From assembly GCA_020621405.1 (NCBI GenBank), contig JAHRYN010000008.1, positions 1-57,530 of the forward strand: DNA of 57,530 nt, read 5' to 3'. A model generated the notes under the pieces. That model was not told the origin of the DNA. It saw only the letters and a list, made by a program, of their open reading frames with translations, and did no database searches. The number at the start of each line of letters is the position of its first letter. The stretch's first letter is position 1. Below are positions 21,087 through 29,569 of this stretch, one piece after another. This DNA comes from Betaproteobacteria bacterium (lineage in GTDB: Bacteria > Pseudomonadota > Gammaproteobacteria > Burkholderiales > Rhodocyclaceae). The translations under genes were made by a program, and so were the position numbers.

Positions 21087-21794
21087 ATGACCACACCACT
21101 GAATGCCGATCCGCTCGAGCTCGAGAAATTTTCCGAGCTGGCCCACCGTTGGTGGGACCCCGAATCCGAATTCAAACCTCTGCATGACATCAATCCGCTG
21201 CGTCTGGACTGGATAGACCGCTGTATCGGACTTGCAGGCAAGCGCGTGCTCGACGTCGGGTGCGGCGGCGGCATCCTGTCGGAAAGCATGGCGTCCCGCG
21301 GCGCCCACGTCACCGGCATCGACCTGAGCGAAAAGGCGCTGTCGGTTGCCCGCCTCCATCTGCTGGAAAGCGGCCGCAGTGTCGAATACCTGCTGCAGTC
21401 GGCGGAGGACCATGCCGTCGCGGCGCCGGCACGTTATGACGTCGTGACGTGCATGGAAATGCTCGAGCACGTGCCCGATCCGGCCAGCACCATCCGCGCC
21501 TGCGCGACCATGGTTCGCCCCGGCGGTACGGTCTTCTTCTCGACGCTGAACCGCAGCCCGAAAGCCTGGTTGCTGGCGGTCGTCGGTGCGGAATACATCC
21601 TGCGCATGCTGCCGCGCGGCACGCACGAGTACGAAAAGTTCATCAAGCCTTCCGAACTGGCGCATGACGCACGCGCCGCCGGCCTGCGCGAGGCCGAACT
21701 GATCGGCATGAGCTACAACCCGCTGACCAGGATCTACGCGCTCGGGCACGACACCGGCGTCAATTACCTGATGCGTTGCGTGCGCGATGAATGA
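21087..21794 (+). CDS. ubiG: Ubiquinone biosynthesis O-methyltransferase
   Basis: A 235-residue class I SAM methyltransferase. Seen: [19 protein letters not shown], glycine-rich SAM motif [13 protein letters not shown], and [11 protein letters not shown]. It performs both O-methylations of ubiquinone synthesis, at the membrane. A TATAAG box at 21046-21051, past the terminator, could be its -10. It overlaps gph by 8 bases (ATGA-like coupling), the usual ubiG-gph pair. Confidence 0.95.
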   Translation: MTTPLNADPLELEKFSELAHRWWDPESEFKPLHDINPLRLDWIDRCIGLAGKRVLDVGCGGGILSESMASRGAHVTGIDLSEKALSVARLHLLESGRSVEYLLQSAEDHAVAAPARYDVVTCMEMLEHVPDPASTIRACATMVRPGGTVFFSTLNRSPKAWLLAVVGAEYILRMLPRGTHEYEKFIKPSELAHDARAAGLREAELIGMSYNPLTRIYALGHDTGVNYLMRCVRDE

Positions 21795-22446
21795 GCGGAA
21801 AGCCGCCGCCGTGCTGTTCGATCTCGACGGCACGCTGGCAGACACCGCACCCGACCTCGGCGGCGCACTCAACCAGTTGCGCAGTGAATCCGGGCTGCCG
21901 GCGCTGCCCGATGCCGTGCTGCGCCCGCATACCTCGGCCGGCGCGCGTGGCCTGATCGGTGCCGGTTTCGGCATTGCCCCGGACGACGATCGCTATCCGG
22001 CGCTGGTGGAGCGCTTCCTGGCCATCTACGAATGCGCGCTCTGCGTCCATACCCGGCTGTTCGACGGCATGGGCGAAGTACTCGAACAGCTCGAAGTTGC
22101 CGGACTGCCCTGGGGCGTCGTCACCAACAAGGCCGCACGCTTTACGCTGCCGCTGATGCGCGGGCTCGATCTGGACCGGAGGGCGGGCAGCATCATCAGT
22201 GGCGACAGCGTCGCAGTGCCCAAGCCGGATCCGTCCGGTCTGCGCCTTGCCGCATCGGAGCTGGACGTCGACCCGGCCCGTTGCCTCTATGTCGGCGACG
22301 ACGAACGCGACGTCCAGGCCGCACGCGCTGCCGGCATGCGATCCGTCGCCGCAACCTTCGGCTATCTGGGTACAGGGAGGCATTTCCGCGACTGGGGTGC
22401 CGACCACATCATCGATCACCCTCTGGAATTGCTCGGCCTCTTGTAA
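21787..22446 (+). CDS. gph: Phosphoglycolate phosphatase (HAD family)
   Basis: A 219-residue HAD hydrolase. Motif I is [11 protein letters not shown] (nucleophile first Asp), motif II VTNK, motif III lysine in PKPDPSGL, and motif [14 protein letters not shown]. It dephosphorylates 2-phosphoglycolate from DNA repair or photorespiration-like reactions; some UbiG-linked homologues may act on other phosphates. Its ATG lies within the end of ubiG. Its stop is 31 bases before the tmRNA gene. Confidence 0.92.
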   Translation: MNERKAAAVLFDLDGTLADTAPDLGGALNQLRSESGLPALPDAVLRPHTSAGARGLIGAGFGIAPDDDRYPALVERFLAIYECALCVHTRLFDGMGEVLEQLEVAGLPWGVVTNKAARFTLPLMRGLDLDRRAGSIISGDSVAVPKPDPSGLRLAASELDVDPARCLYVGDDERDVQAARAAGMRSVAATFGYLGTGRHFRDWGADHIIDHPLELLGLL

Positions 22447-22477
22447 TTCGCGCGGGGTGGTACCATCTGTGTGCTGA

Positions 22478-22840
22478 GGGGGCGATCTGGTCTCGACGTG
22501 GGTCGCGAAGCAGCGCAGGGCATACCGAGGGTCGGAGTACCTCGTAAATCCAACCGAAAATTAGATAGTCGCCAACGACGAATCTTACGCTCTGGCCGCT
22601 TAAGGCCGGACGCTGCACCGACTGATTAGCGGGTCGGGCCGGGCAACCGGTCGCAGCGCCATTAACAGCTAAAGTAAGGGTGCGCTCCGCCGCGTGGCGC
22701 ACCACGAAAATTCAGCGGATCGCCTTTCATCAGCCTGCCGGGTCGGCGGGTGACGGGTTAAACCAAATGGCCAGGCTAAGTATGTAGAACTGTCTGTGTA
22801 GGGCTTGCGGACGCGGGTTCGATTCCCGCCGCCTCCACCA
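22478..22840 (+). ncRNA. ssrA: Transfer-messenger RNA (tmRNA), tag ANDESYALAA
   Basis: The 363-base gene starts GGGGGCGATCTGGTCTCGACG and ends in the T-arm GGTTCGATTCC and CGCCTCCACCA. The acceptor GGGGGCG pairs with CGCCTCC (one G-U). The tag frame at 22571-22603 encodes ANDESYALAA and a TAA stop, preceded by TAGTC. tmRNA with SmpB rescues stalled ribosomes and marks the product for ClpXP. A possible -10 (TACCAT, 22461-22466) is 11 bases before the 5' end. A terminator follows. Confidence 0.97.
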
Positions 22841-23135
22841 ATCGAACGATAACCCGCTGATTCGTCAGCGGGTTTTTCGTTTGTGCCGTCGATCCAGTGA
22901 CTCCACCACGTCGGTGTACCACTGGACGATGCGCAGCCATGCATCTGCCCTCCTACCTGCACCGAAATCGTCATGCCATTTTCGGCTTCCGCTTCGTCGT
23001 CCGGACGCACCTGCGACAGTACTTCGATGCGACCAGCGACCGATTCAGCCCCGGCACTGCGGAAAAAAGAAGGCGAAGGGCCTGGCATCGGAGCTGGCGT
23101 CGCTCACGACAAGAACCTTTGAACGCATTCAGCTC
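22841..23135. other. Post-tmRNA stretch without recognisable gene
   Basis: Apart from the terminator I find no supportable gene here. Open frames on both strands have no recognisable motif, and those crossing into the tmRNA give the well-known false product GGGGGNRTRVRKP. This is the position where integrative elements often sit in other genomes, but no integrase and no copy of the tmRNA 3' end is visible in the window. Confidence 0.5.
22851..22878 (+). terminator. Terminator of tmRNA gene
   Basis: AACCCGCTGA and TCAGCGGGTT pair (10 bp) around TTCG and are followed by TTTCGTTT. It lies 10 bases after the tmRNA CCA end. Confidence 0.92.
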
Positions 23136-23315
23136 ATGACCGACGACGAATCGCTACTCGCCGCCCGGAATCTGATTTCCGACATCAACGCCCAGCTCGA
23201 TGCCGAATACGGCCCGCCGCCCGAAATCGCCATGCTGGGTAAGGTGCTCGCTCTCGACCAGATCAGCGCATACGCGCAAAGCCTGTTCAGTGACCTGCCC
23301 ACCGTTCTGGATTGA
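23136..23315 (+). CDS. Small acidic hypothetical protein
   Basis: A 59-residue frame starting MTDDESLLAARNLISDINAQ and ending DLPTVLD. It is acidic, amphipathic and mostly helical in composition, with no signal peptide or membrane segment. The residues look protein-like, and the reading is not the antisense of a known gene. There is no clear ribosome-binding site. I do not recognise the family. It converges on the RloB pseudogene, whose stop is 6 bases away, so it might be a small partner gene or a chance ORF. Confidence 0.4.
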   Translation: MTDDESLLAARNLISDINAQLDAEYGPPPEIAMLGKVLALDQISAYAQSLFSDLPTVLD

Positions 23316-23321
23316 TCGGGT

Positions 23322-23815
23322 TCAGTCGCGCAGCGTGGTCAGCACGCCTGACAAATCCGTGCATGGCTGTGAATGGTTCAGGGGCAATGTAGTCCGTGAA
23401 CCTTTCTGCCAGTACCTTTGGTCGCAGTATCGCCGTTTCCAGCCGCTCTCAGGTGGAGGCAAACGCCCCCCCCCCACGCCTTTGCCGTAGCCGGGAATGT
23501 GCTGCTTCAAACGCGCCATCACCTTGTCATGGTGAATCGGTGCATGAATGTCCTCGTAGCGCAGCAACAGCCACAATTCGAAGCTGGGAATGGAAGCGAT
23601 GGCCTTGAAGCTGACCGGCTGGCTGCCCGTCGTCATTGCGCCGCTTGCCATCCAGCGACTTCGCCAAATTCAGAGCGTTCAAATAGCTGTCGTGGTCGTC
23701 GCGGTCAAACACGGCATAGCCCTCTGATCGAGGCTTTTCGGACGAATGCCTTTGTGCAAATCGCCCTCTTCAAACAGTTGCTGGGCATAACGCACCACCT
23801 GGATGGATTCATTGA
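23322..23815 (-). pseudogene. RloB-type (abortive-infection associated) protein, frameshifted remnant
   Basis: Three minus-strand frames in order give one RloB-like protein. First, SIQVVRYAQQLFEEGDLHKG (about 23752-23812). After a frameshift near 23725 comes VFDRDDHDSYLNALNLAKSL. After a second shift near 23640 comes VSFKAIASIPSFELWLLLRY followed by HIPGYGKG; and at the end SGVLTTLRD. RloB accompanies the AAA ATPase RloA in restriction-linked and abortive-infection loci, and the D-R-D-x-H and FELWLLL segments are its hallmarks. A 10-C homopolymer (23466-23475) disrupts the last part. No RloA is in the window, so this is a decayed orphan. Family assignment is from memory of the motifs. Confidence 0.7.
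23466..23475. repeat. Homopolymer of ten C
   Basis: A run of ten C lies inside the RloB remnant, between the GYGKG segment and the conserved C-terminal LTTLRD. Such runs slip in replication and sequencing, so part of the frame disruption may be recent or technical. Confidence 0.9.
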
Positions 23816-23989
23816 TCCCCAGACGCACTGCGTCGCACACTGGACATCCCGACGGTCGAGTGGGCGGCGTAATCAAGCACAGTGATTTCCGCAGCAAAAG
23901 TTCCCGAGGATTCATTGCGCGATCGCAATACCCAGCCATATCCATGTAGCTATAGTGAATCGGTTACGTTGTTAGTCGTGGGGCAAAAC

Positions 23990-24385
23990 ATGATGAACAT
24001 TCGGATAATGATGCTTGCTGCCCTGATCAGCCTTGCAACAGGCGTGGCGTTCGCCCAGCCCGGCGATGCAAGGGAAACCGGGACTGGTCCGAACCCGATG
24101 GGTTCCGGACCAGCAGCGGGCTCACCAGGAAGGGCGATGGGCACGGGGCCCGGCGGCGGTCATGGCGCGGCGCGCTGGGGGACCGACTTCACGCCTGGCT
24201 GGGCGTTGATGACACGGCAAGAGCGCAATGAACATCGCGATCGCATGCGCACCATGAAATCCTACGACGAGTGCAAGAGTTACCAGGATCAGCACCACGA
24301 ACAGATGGCAGAGCGCGCGAAAGAGCGTGGCGGCAGGGCACTGTCGCACCCGCGGCGTGACGCCTGCTCTGGGCTGAAGAATTAA
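23990..24385 (+). CDS. Exported Gly/Pro-rich protein with charged C-terminal region
   Basis: A 131-residue protein of unknown function. A signal peptide (MMNIRIMMLAALISLATG, cut near AFA) is followed by a Gly/Pro-rich low-complexity part (RETGTGPNPMGSGP) and a charged helical part (TRQERNEHRDRMRTMKSYDE, then CKSYQDQHHEQMAERAKERG) with two cysteines. Similar small periplasmic proteins are frequent in betaproteobacteria. GTGGGG 6-11 bases upstream may serve as ribosome-binding site, and a TATAGT at 23951 is a possible -10. The CMD-family gene begins 44 bases after the stop, so they may be co-transcribed. Confidence 0.75.
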   Translation: MMNIRIMMLAALISLATGVAFAQPGDARETGTGPNPMGSGPAAGSPGRAMGTGPGGGHGAARWGTDFTPGWALMTRQERNEHRDRMRTMKSYDECKSYQDQHHEQMAERAKERGGRALSHPRRDACSGLKN

Positions 24386-24429
24386 GCCCCTTAGCGCCGA
24401 TTAACCGTAATGTCTGAAAGTCCAATGCC

Positions 24430-24801
24430 ATGACCGAAGCAACCAACAAATACCGCGACCTGACCCGTTCGATCTCCACCGGGCTGTCATCCCTGCGCGC
24501 GAGTACGCCCGAGGTCATGAAGAGCTTCAGCGATCTGGGGCGTGCCGCGACTGCAGATGGGGCTCTCGACGCCAAGACCAAGGAACTGATTGCGCTGGCG
24601 CTCGGCGTCGCGTCACGGTGCGAGCCGTGCATCGCCTTTCACGCAAAGGCATTGGTCAAGCTGGGCGCGACGCGACAGGAAGTCGACGAAACCTTGGGGG
24701 TCACCACGTACATGGGAGGGGGACCGTCGTTAATGTATGCCGCCCACGCAATCGCCGCTTTCGACGAATTCGCAGGCGTCACGTCGGTACAGTCCTCCTG
24801 A
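24430..24801 (+). CDS. Carboxymuconolactone decarboxylase/AhpD-like protein
   Basis: A 123-residue CMD-fold protein. The AhpD-type redox centre is RCEPCIAFH (CxxC followed by H four residues later), after KTKELIALALGVAS. Members with this motif act as alkylhydroperoxidase-like or thiol reductase proteins rather than decarboxylases. The specific substrate is not deducible. It follows the exported protein gene and precedes an alpha/beta hydrolase in the same direction. Confidence 0.9.
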   Translation: MTEATNKYRDLTRSISTGLSSLRASTPEVMKSFSDLGRAATADGALDAKTKELIALALGVASRCEPCIAFHAKALVKLGATRQEVDETLGVTTYMGGGPSLMYAAHAIAAFDEFAGVTSVQSS

Positions 24802-24850
24802 GACACGCGATAGTCGCTTTGTACCTGGCACCTCCCGTCCGTCCGACATC

Positions 24851-25789
24851 GTGATCGCCGAAGCCGCCGCCGTGTTGGGCGGGGCTTGGGCCGTGCGCCA
24901 GCTGGCGCATCTCGCGATACTTCGTGGCCTGCGCGCACCGCGACTGGAATACAACCGAAGTCCTGCTGACCATCGCGTCGCATCCGGTTTGGTGCGCGAG
25001 GTTCACATTCCCGGCCCCCGCGGAAAACAACTGTTTGCATGGCTGGTATTGCCACCGCAAGCTTCCGGACATCCCTCTCCTGCGGTACTCTCGATACACG
25101 GTTGGGGCGCGAATGCCGAGATGATGTGGCCCGTGGTTCCACCGTTGCACCAAGCTGGCTTCGCAGTGTTGTTGATCGATGCCCGCTGCCACGGACGCAG
25201 TGACGACGACGACTTCACATCGATGCCGCGATTCGCCGAGGATATCGCTGCGGGTCTGGACTGGCTGCAGCAGCAATCGGACATCGCGCACGACCGGCTT
25301 GCATTGCTGGGGCACTCGGTCGGCGCCGCTGCAGCCCTGCTTCACGCATCACGTCACCGCGACGTTCGGGCGGTGGTCAGCCTCTCGGCCTTCGCCCATC
25401 CACGCGAGGTAATGCGTCGCCTGATGGCCGAAAAGCGGTTGCCCTATACCGTGCTGGGCTGGTACGTCATGCGTCATGTGCAACACGTCATCGGTGTGTC
25501 GTTCGATGAGATCGCGCCAGTCAACACTTTGGCGGACACACAATGTCCGACGCTGCTGGTGCACGGCCGACAAGATACGGTCGTGCCGGTCAGCGACGCA
25601 CACCGGTTGCTGGCGGCGAGCGACGGCGCCAGCCTGCTGCTGGTCGACGGCGACCATGACCTTCGCGATGCGCTGACACCGCATATCGGAACGTTGGTCG
25701 CCTTCCTGCGGGATGCATGTGCCGCCGCAACCCCCGTTGATTGCACTGGCAGAACTCATGTTATCAACGCAACCGGCGCAATCGATTGA
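24851..25789 (+). CDS. Alpha/beta hydrolase (dienelactone-hydrolase-like/peptidase S9 type)
   Basis: About 312 residues. Seen: LSIHGWGANAEMMWP (oxyanion region), nucleophile elbow LLGHSVGAAA, acid residue in VHGRQDTVVP, and the histidine in VDGDHD. This is a complete catalytic triad of an esterase or acyl-peptidase-like enzyme. The N-terminus (AEAAAVLGGAWAVRQLAHLA) is hydrophobic and may anchor it. The start is uncertain: the GTG at 24851 is chosen because it avoids overlap with the upstream gene, though the frame is open from 24737 and no Shine-Dalgarno is visible. Confidence 0.8.
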   Translation: MIAEAAAVLGGAWAVRQLAHLAILRGLRAPRLEYNRSPADHRVASGLVREVHIPGPRGKQLFAWLVLPPQASGHPSPAVLSIHGWGANAEMMWPVVPPLHQAGFAVLLIDARCHGRSDDDDFTSMPRFAEDIAAGLDWLQQQSDIAHDRLALLGHSVGAAAALLHASRHRDVRAVVSLSAFAHPREVMRRLMAEKRLPYTVLGWYVMRHVQHVIGVSFDEIAPVNTLADTQCPTLLVHGRQDTVVPVSDAHRLLAASDGASLLLVDGDHDLRDALTPHIGTLVAFLRDACAAATPVDCTGRTHVINATGAID

Positions 25790-25863
25790 TCAGCCCCGGC
25801 ATGCCACGGCAACTTCGGTGAAAACGCATCCGCCCGGGGAGACGGCAAGGCCAGGGATTGTTG

Positions 25864-25875
25864 CCCCCCCCCCCC
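25864..25875. repeat. Homopolymer of twelve C
   Basis: Twelve consecutive C lie 1 base outside the stop codon of the sensor kinase gene, between its 3' end and that of the alpha/beta hydrolase. On the kinase mRNA this is a G12 run just after the stop. The length could vary between cells or be a sequencing limit. Confidence 0.92.
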
Positions 25876-25876
25876 G

Positions 25877-28840
25877 TCAGGCAACGGCCTTGATGCCCTC
25901 GAGCGCGGTAGCCAGATCGAACGTTCCGATGGCCTGCGCCATCGGCGCGTATCGCGTTCCCAGAACCGCACGCATCAGCGCATCGTTGTCCTTGAACAGG
26001 CGAACGCTCTCAAGATCGTCGGCCTCCAGCAGTTCGATCAGGCGTTCCCGCAGACGATTCCATTGTTGCTCGTCGGGCCGAGGCGCCGGAAGCGGCGCGG
26101 AGGCACCACCCTGATCCGCTGCCCCATCCGCCGTTGCCGCGATGGTCGCAGCGGTCGCGCCAATGCCGGCATCTTCCCTGCGCGAGGCCGCAGGATCATC
26201 GGCAACCTCCACCGGGACCGTGAACCAGAAGAGGCTGCCCTTGCCCTTTTCGCTCTCGACGCCGATCTCGCCGCCAAGCAGTTCAACCAGTCGGCGCACC
26301 ATCGCCAAGCCCAGTCCGGTTCCTCCGTATTTTCGCGTCGCCGAACCGTCGATCTGATGGAAGACCTCGAACAGGCGTTCCCGCTCACCGTCATCGATTC
26401 CGATGCCGGTATCGCGGACCCCGAACCGCAATACCGCCACATTCTTGCCGCGTTCAATCATCGTGACGCCGATACGCACTTCGCCAGCCTCGGTGAACTT
26501 CACCGCATTGTCGACCAGCTTGTCGAGCACCTGACCTATCCCCGCCGCGTCACCGGCAAAGCTGCCCGGCATCCCGGGAGCGACATCCCGAATCAAGGCC
26601 ACGCCGCGCGCAAGCGCCTTGTGCCTGACCTTCCCGACGACCGTCTCGAGCATGTCATCGAGCCGGAACGGCTGCTTCGGCGCCTCCGGCCGGACGGTGT
26701 CCAGACGGGTGAAGTTCAGGATGTCGTCAATGAGCCCCAGAAGTTGTCTGCTTGCAGTTTGCAAGGTGCCCAGCAGTTCTCGCTGACGAGGAGCGAGTTC
26801 GGTGCCCTGCAGGACATGGGCCATACCGATGATGGCATTCATCGGTGTGCGCAGTTCATGGCTCATGCTTGAAAGGAACACGCTCTTCGCTTCATTGGCA
26901 CTCTCAGCGACCCGCTTTGCATCGACCAGTTCGCGGGTCCGGGTGTCGACCAGTTCTTCCAGGTGGTTGCGATGGCGGTCCAGTTCGCTGACGATCGCGT
27001 TGAGCCGGGTGACGTCCCGGGCGGCAGCGAAAACACCGGTCACCCTGCCCTCTTCGTCCCGATACACACTGGCGTTGTAGAGCACCTCGGTCAGGTGGCC
27101 CGTCGCATGGCGGATGGTCAGCGGATAGTCGATGACACGCCCGTCGGAAAAGACCTGCCGGTAGCCGGCGCGCGCCTTCTCCGGTTCGGTGAAGTACTCG
27201 CTGAAGTCGCTTCCGATCAGTTGTTGCCGGGTCATGCCGGTCACGGCTTCGGTCGCCGAATTCACATCGGTAATCTTGCCTTCGGCACTGATCGTCACCA
27301 ACGGATCGAGACTGACCTCGATCAGGCTGCGCATGTACATCGACGCAGCACGCAACTCGGCAGCGGCACGCTTCTGGCTGCTGATGTCGAACATCACGCC
27401 GTCGATCCACAACGGACGCCCCGCCTCGTCGAGCGTCGCCCTCCCCCGTTCGCTGACCCACAGGCCGGATGCACCATTGACGCGGTACTCGACCTCGTAG
27501 CTCTCGCCACGCACAACAGCTCCTTCGACCACCTTGCGCAGCTCGGGAAGGTCGTCCGGATGCACCAGTTGTCCCAAGGTGTTCTGGCCGGAAAGGTAGC
27601 GTTCCGGCCGCTTGCCGGTCAGCGTCTCTATGCCGCCGCTGATGTAGCGTACGCGGCGGACGGCATCGGGTTCGCACTGGAATACCGTACCGGGTACATT
27701 GCCGACCAGTGTCAGGAAACGCTCATGGCTGCGCTGGAGTTCGGCCGTCGCGGCCTCCATGCGGCGACGGTGGCGCGAGTGCAGGAACAGCATTCCGAAG
27801 AACAGCAAGTCGATGGCCAGCCCGCCCGCAAGTGCCATCGTCGGCTGTTCGCTTTCCGTCATCGCCTCGAAGGAACGACTGCTGCGTACGCGCAGCGTCC
27901 AGCGCCAGCCTCCGTACTCGACTTCCTTGTCCATCACATGCCGGGCGATACGTGACGAACGTTCGGAGGAAAAGAGCGCATTCCCCGGAATGGGGTCGCC
28001 ATCAAAAATTTCCACCTCGACGTCTGCTGCGGAATCCCGGAACAGACGACGCAACAGATCCTCCGCGCGGAAAGGGCTGTACACGAAGCCCCGCAGCGCC
28101 GCACGTCGTGCCTCAAGGGTATCCACAGGCACGTGATTGCGATACACCGGCAGATAGATCACGAAACCCGGTCGCTTCTGGCTTCCATCCTCCTGCACAA
28201 GGACGACTTTGCCCGACAGTCCCACCTGCCCGGTGTCGCGCGCATGTTCCATCGCCGCCCGGCGCACCGGTTCGGAATACATGTCGTAACCGAAGGCACG
28301 CAGATTCGGGCCGGAAAACGGTTCGAGGTAAAGAATGGGGCTCAGCAGAGGCCGGTCGCCGGACGGGCGGATCTCATAGTCAGGAAACCCCTCGGCACGC
28401 ACTGCCGCTTCGTGAGCGGCGCGCTCTGCCAGCGGCACCATCAGCGCAACCCCCATTCCCATTGTGCCGGGCTGGATTCTGTCGAGCTGGAGGCCCGTTA
28501 CGTACTCATGCCACTCCGAGCGGCTGACCTCCTCGCTGGCCGCAAAAAGGCCCGCAGCGCCGTATAGCACCTGCGTCAAGTCGCGCAACTTGTCGACCAC
28601 GGCAATCGCCTGCCGCTCGGCCCGGTATTCGAAACGTTCCTTGGCCGTCGATGCCGATTCCTCTCGCGCGTCGTACCACAGTCCCAGCGTGACCAGAACC
28701 GACAGCGCCAGCACTGCCCAGGCAAACGTTTCACGGCCCGTCAGCCAGGCCATCAATTCAACTCGTCCCGGCGACGGCCGGGAAGACCCCGATTCCGTCG
28801 AACCGAGCCCGTCGGGTTTTGAACTCTCCGGCAGATCCAT
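25877..28840 (-). CDS. CHASE-PAS-PAS sensor histidine kinase
   Basis: A 987-residue membrane kinase. A helix near 38-56, an extracytoplasmic CHASE domain (about 70-300), and a second helix (about 337-354) are followed by two PAS domains (about 372-500 and 505-625) and the catalytic core. H-box: FLSSMSHELRTPMNA (His near 658). N-box: DNAVKFTEAG. G1: DTGIGIDDGE. G2: YGGTGLGLAMV. After the core there is an Ala/Pro linker and a 70-residue helical tail ending ATALEGIKAV. That tail resembles the end of hybrid kinases that carry receiver domains, yet no receiver is present. No response regulator gene is adjacent, so partner and signal are unknown. GGGGGA upstream is a good ribosome-binding site. Confidence 0.92.
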   Translation of the reverse strand: MDLPESSKPDGLGSTESGSSRPSPGRVELMAWLTGRETFAWAVLALSVLVTLGLWYDAREESASTAKERFEYRAERQAIAVVDKLRDLTQVLYGAAGLFAASEEVSRSEWHEYVTGLQLDRIQPGTMGMGVALMVPLAERAAHEAAVRAEGFPDYEIRPSGDRPLLSPILYLEPFSGPNLRAFGYDMYSEPVRRAAMEHARDTGQVGLSGKVVLVQEDGSQKRPGFVIYLPVYRNHVPVDTLEARRAALRGFVYSPFRAEDLLRRLFRDSAADVEVEIFDGDPIPGNALFSSERSSRIARHVMDKEVEYGGWRWTLRVRSSRSFEAMTESEQPTMALAGGLAIDLLFFGMLFLHSRHRRRMEAATAELQRSHERFLTLVGNVPGTVFQCEPDAVRRVRYISGGIETLTGKRPERYLSGQNTLGQLVHPDDLPELRKVVEGAVVRGESYEVEYRVNGASGLWVSERGRATLDEAGRPLWIDGVMFDISSQKRAAAELRAASMYMRSLIEVSLDPLVTISAEGKITDVNSATEAVTGMTRQQLIGSDFSEYFTEPEKARAGYRQVFSDGRVIDYPLTIRHATGHLTEVLYNASVYRDEEGRVTGVFAAARDVTRLNAIVSELDRHRNHLEELVDTRTRELVDAKRVAESANEAKSVFLSSMSHELRTPMNAIIGMAHVLQGTELAPRQRELLGTLQTASRQLLGLIDDILNFTRLDTVRPEAPKQPFRLDDMLETVVGKVRHKALARGVALIRDVAPGMPGSFAGDAAGIGQVLDKLVDNAVKFTEAGEVRIGVTMIERGKNVAVLRFGVRDTGIGIDDGERERLFEVFHQIDGSATRKYGGTGLGLAMVRRLVELLGGEIGVESEKGKGSLFWFTVPVEVADDPAASRREDAGIGATAATIAATADGAADQGGASAPLPAPRPDEQQWNRLRERLIELLEADDLESVRLFKDNDALMRAVLGTRYAPMAQAIGTFDLATALEGIKAVA

Positions 28841-29106
28841 GCATTCCCCCGGCCTGCAAAGTACCGCGCGTACGGCGATCGGTGGTCCGCGTCACCAGAC
28901 CTTTCAGCGTTCATCACCTCCGGCCCATGATAGCGACAGACCGCTGCGCGCTGCGCAACCCCCACCCCTCCGGGGCGCGCTTTTCACACATTGAATTGTT
29001 TCCGCACGGGTTCGCTCGCTCGCGGTACTGGATTCAGCGCTGCCGCGGTCGCCGGTTCGGCACCCGCACGGATCACGTCCCCGGATCGATGCGGCCGCAC
29101 TGCGTT
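28841..29106. other. Gap between trxC and the sensor kinase gene
   Basis: 266 bases with no supportable gene. It must contain the 3' end of the trxC transcript and the promoter of the kinase gene. I see no clear terminator after trxC and no confident -35/-10 pair. Confidence 0.5.
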
Positions 29107-29526
29107 TCAAACGTAAGGACGCACCCAGAGAAGAATATCGGCCGCACTCATCGCACCGGCCTGGCGTGCGATCTCCTTGCCGCCACGGAACAGCGCGATC
29201 GTCGGAATGCTGCGGATCCGGTATGCCGCGCTCGTTTCGCGTGCCACTTCGGTATCAACCTTGGCGAACCGGACACGCGGCAGCTGCGCGGCCGCAGCGG
29301 CAAACTGCGGCGCCATCACCTGGCACGGGCCGCACCAGTCGGCCCAGAAATCCACCAGCACCGGCAGGTCGGTACCGCGGATGTAAGCGGCAAAGGTCTG
29401 ATCGTTCAGCGCGAAGGGTTCGGCCGGCATCAAGATGGTCTTGCAGCGCGCGCAGACCGGCTTGTCGTCAAGGCGCTCGTCCGGCACCCGGTTGGTGGTG
29501 CCGCAGTGGGTGCAAACGATGTTCAT
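29107..29526 (-). CDS. trxC: Thioredoxin 2
   Basis: A 139-residue TrxC. An N-terminal zinc finger has four cysteines (C5, C8, C25, C28), followed by a thioredoxin domain with WCGPC (64-68) and the cis-proline in IRSIPTIALF. It reduces disulfides in the cytoplasm, and thioredoxins can also reduce protein persulfides. It follows DUF599 by 43 bases and appears to end the bigR operon, suggesting a task in reactive-sulfur clearance (inference). Confidence 0.93.
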   Translation of the reverse strand: MNIVCTHCGTTNRVPDERLDDKPVCARCKTILMPAEPFALNDQTFAAYIRGTDLPVLVDFWADWCGPCQVMAPQFAAAAAQLPRVRFAKVDTEVARETSAAYRIRSIPTIALFRGGKEIARQAGAMSAADILLWVRPYV

Positions 29527-29569
29527 GTCAGGCTCCTTCGTACGCGCGATGCAAGGGAAGTGGCGGCGC

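Noticed and set aside
22669-23088. A 139-codon minus-strand frame across the tmRNA 3' end
   Set aside because: It contains GGGGGNRTRVRKP, the familiar false translation of the tmRNA/tRNA T-arm region.
28904-29110. A 68-codon minus-strand frame before the sensor kinase
   Set aside because: Arg/Ser-rich, no ribosome-binding site, no recognisable motif; likely chance.
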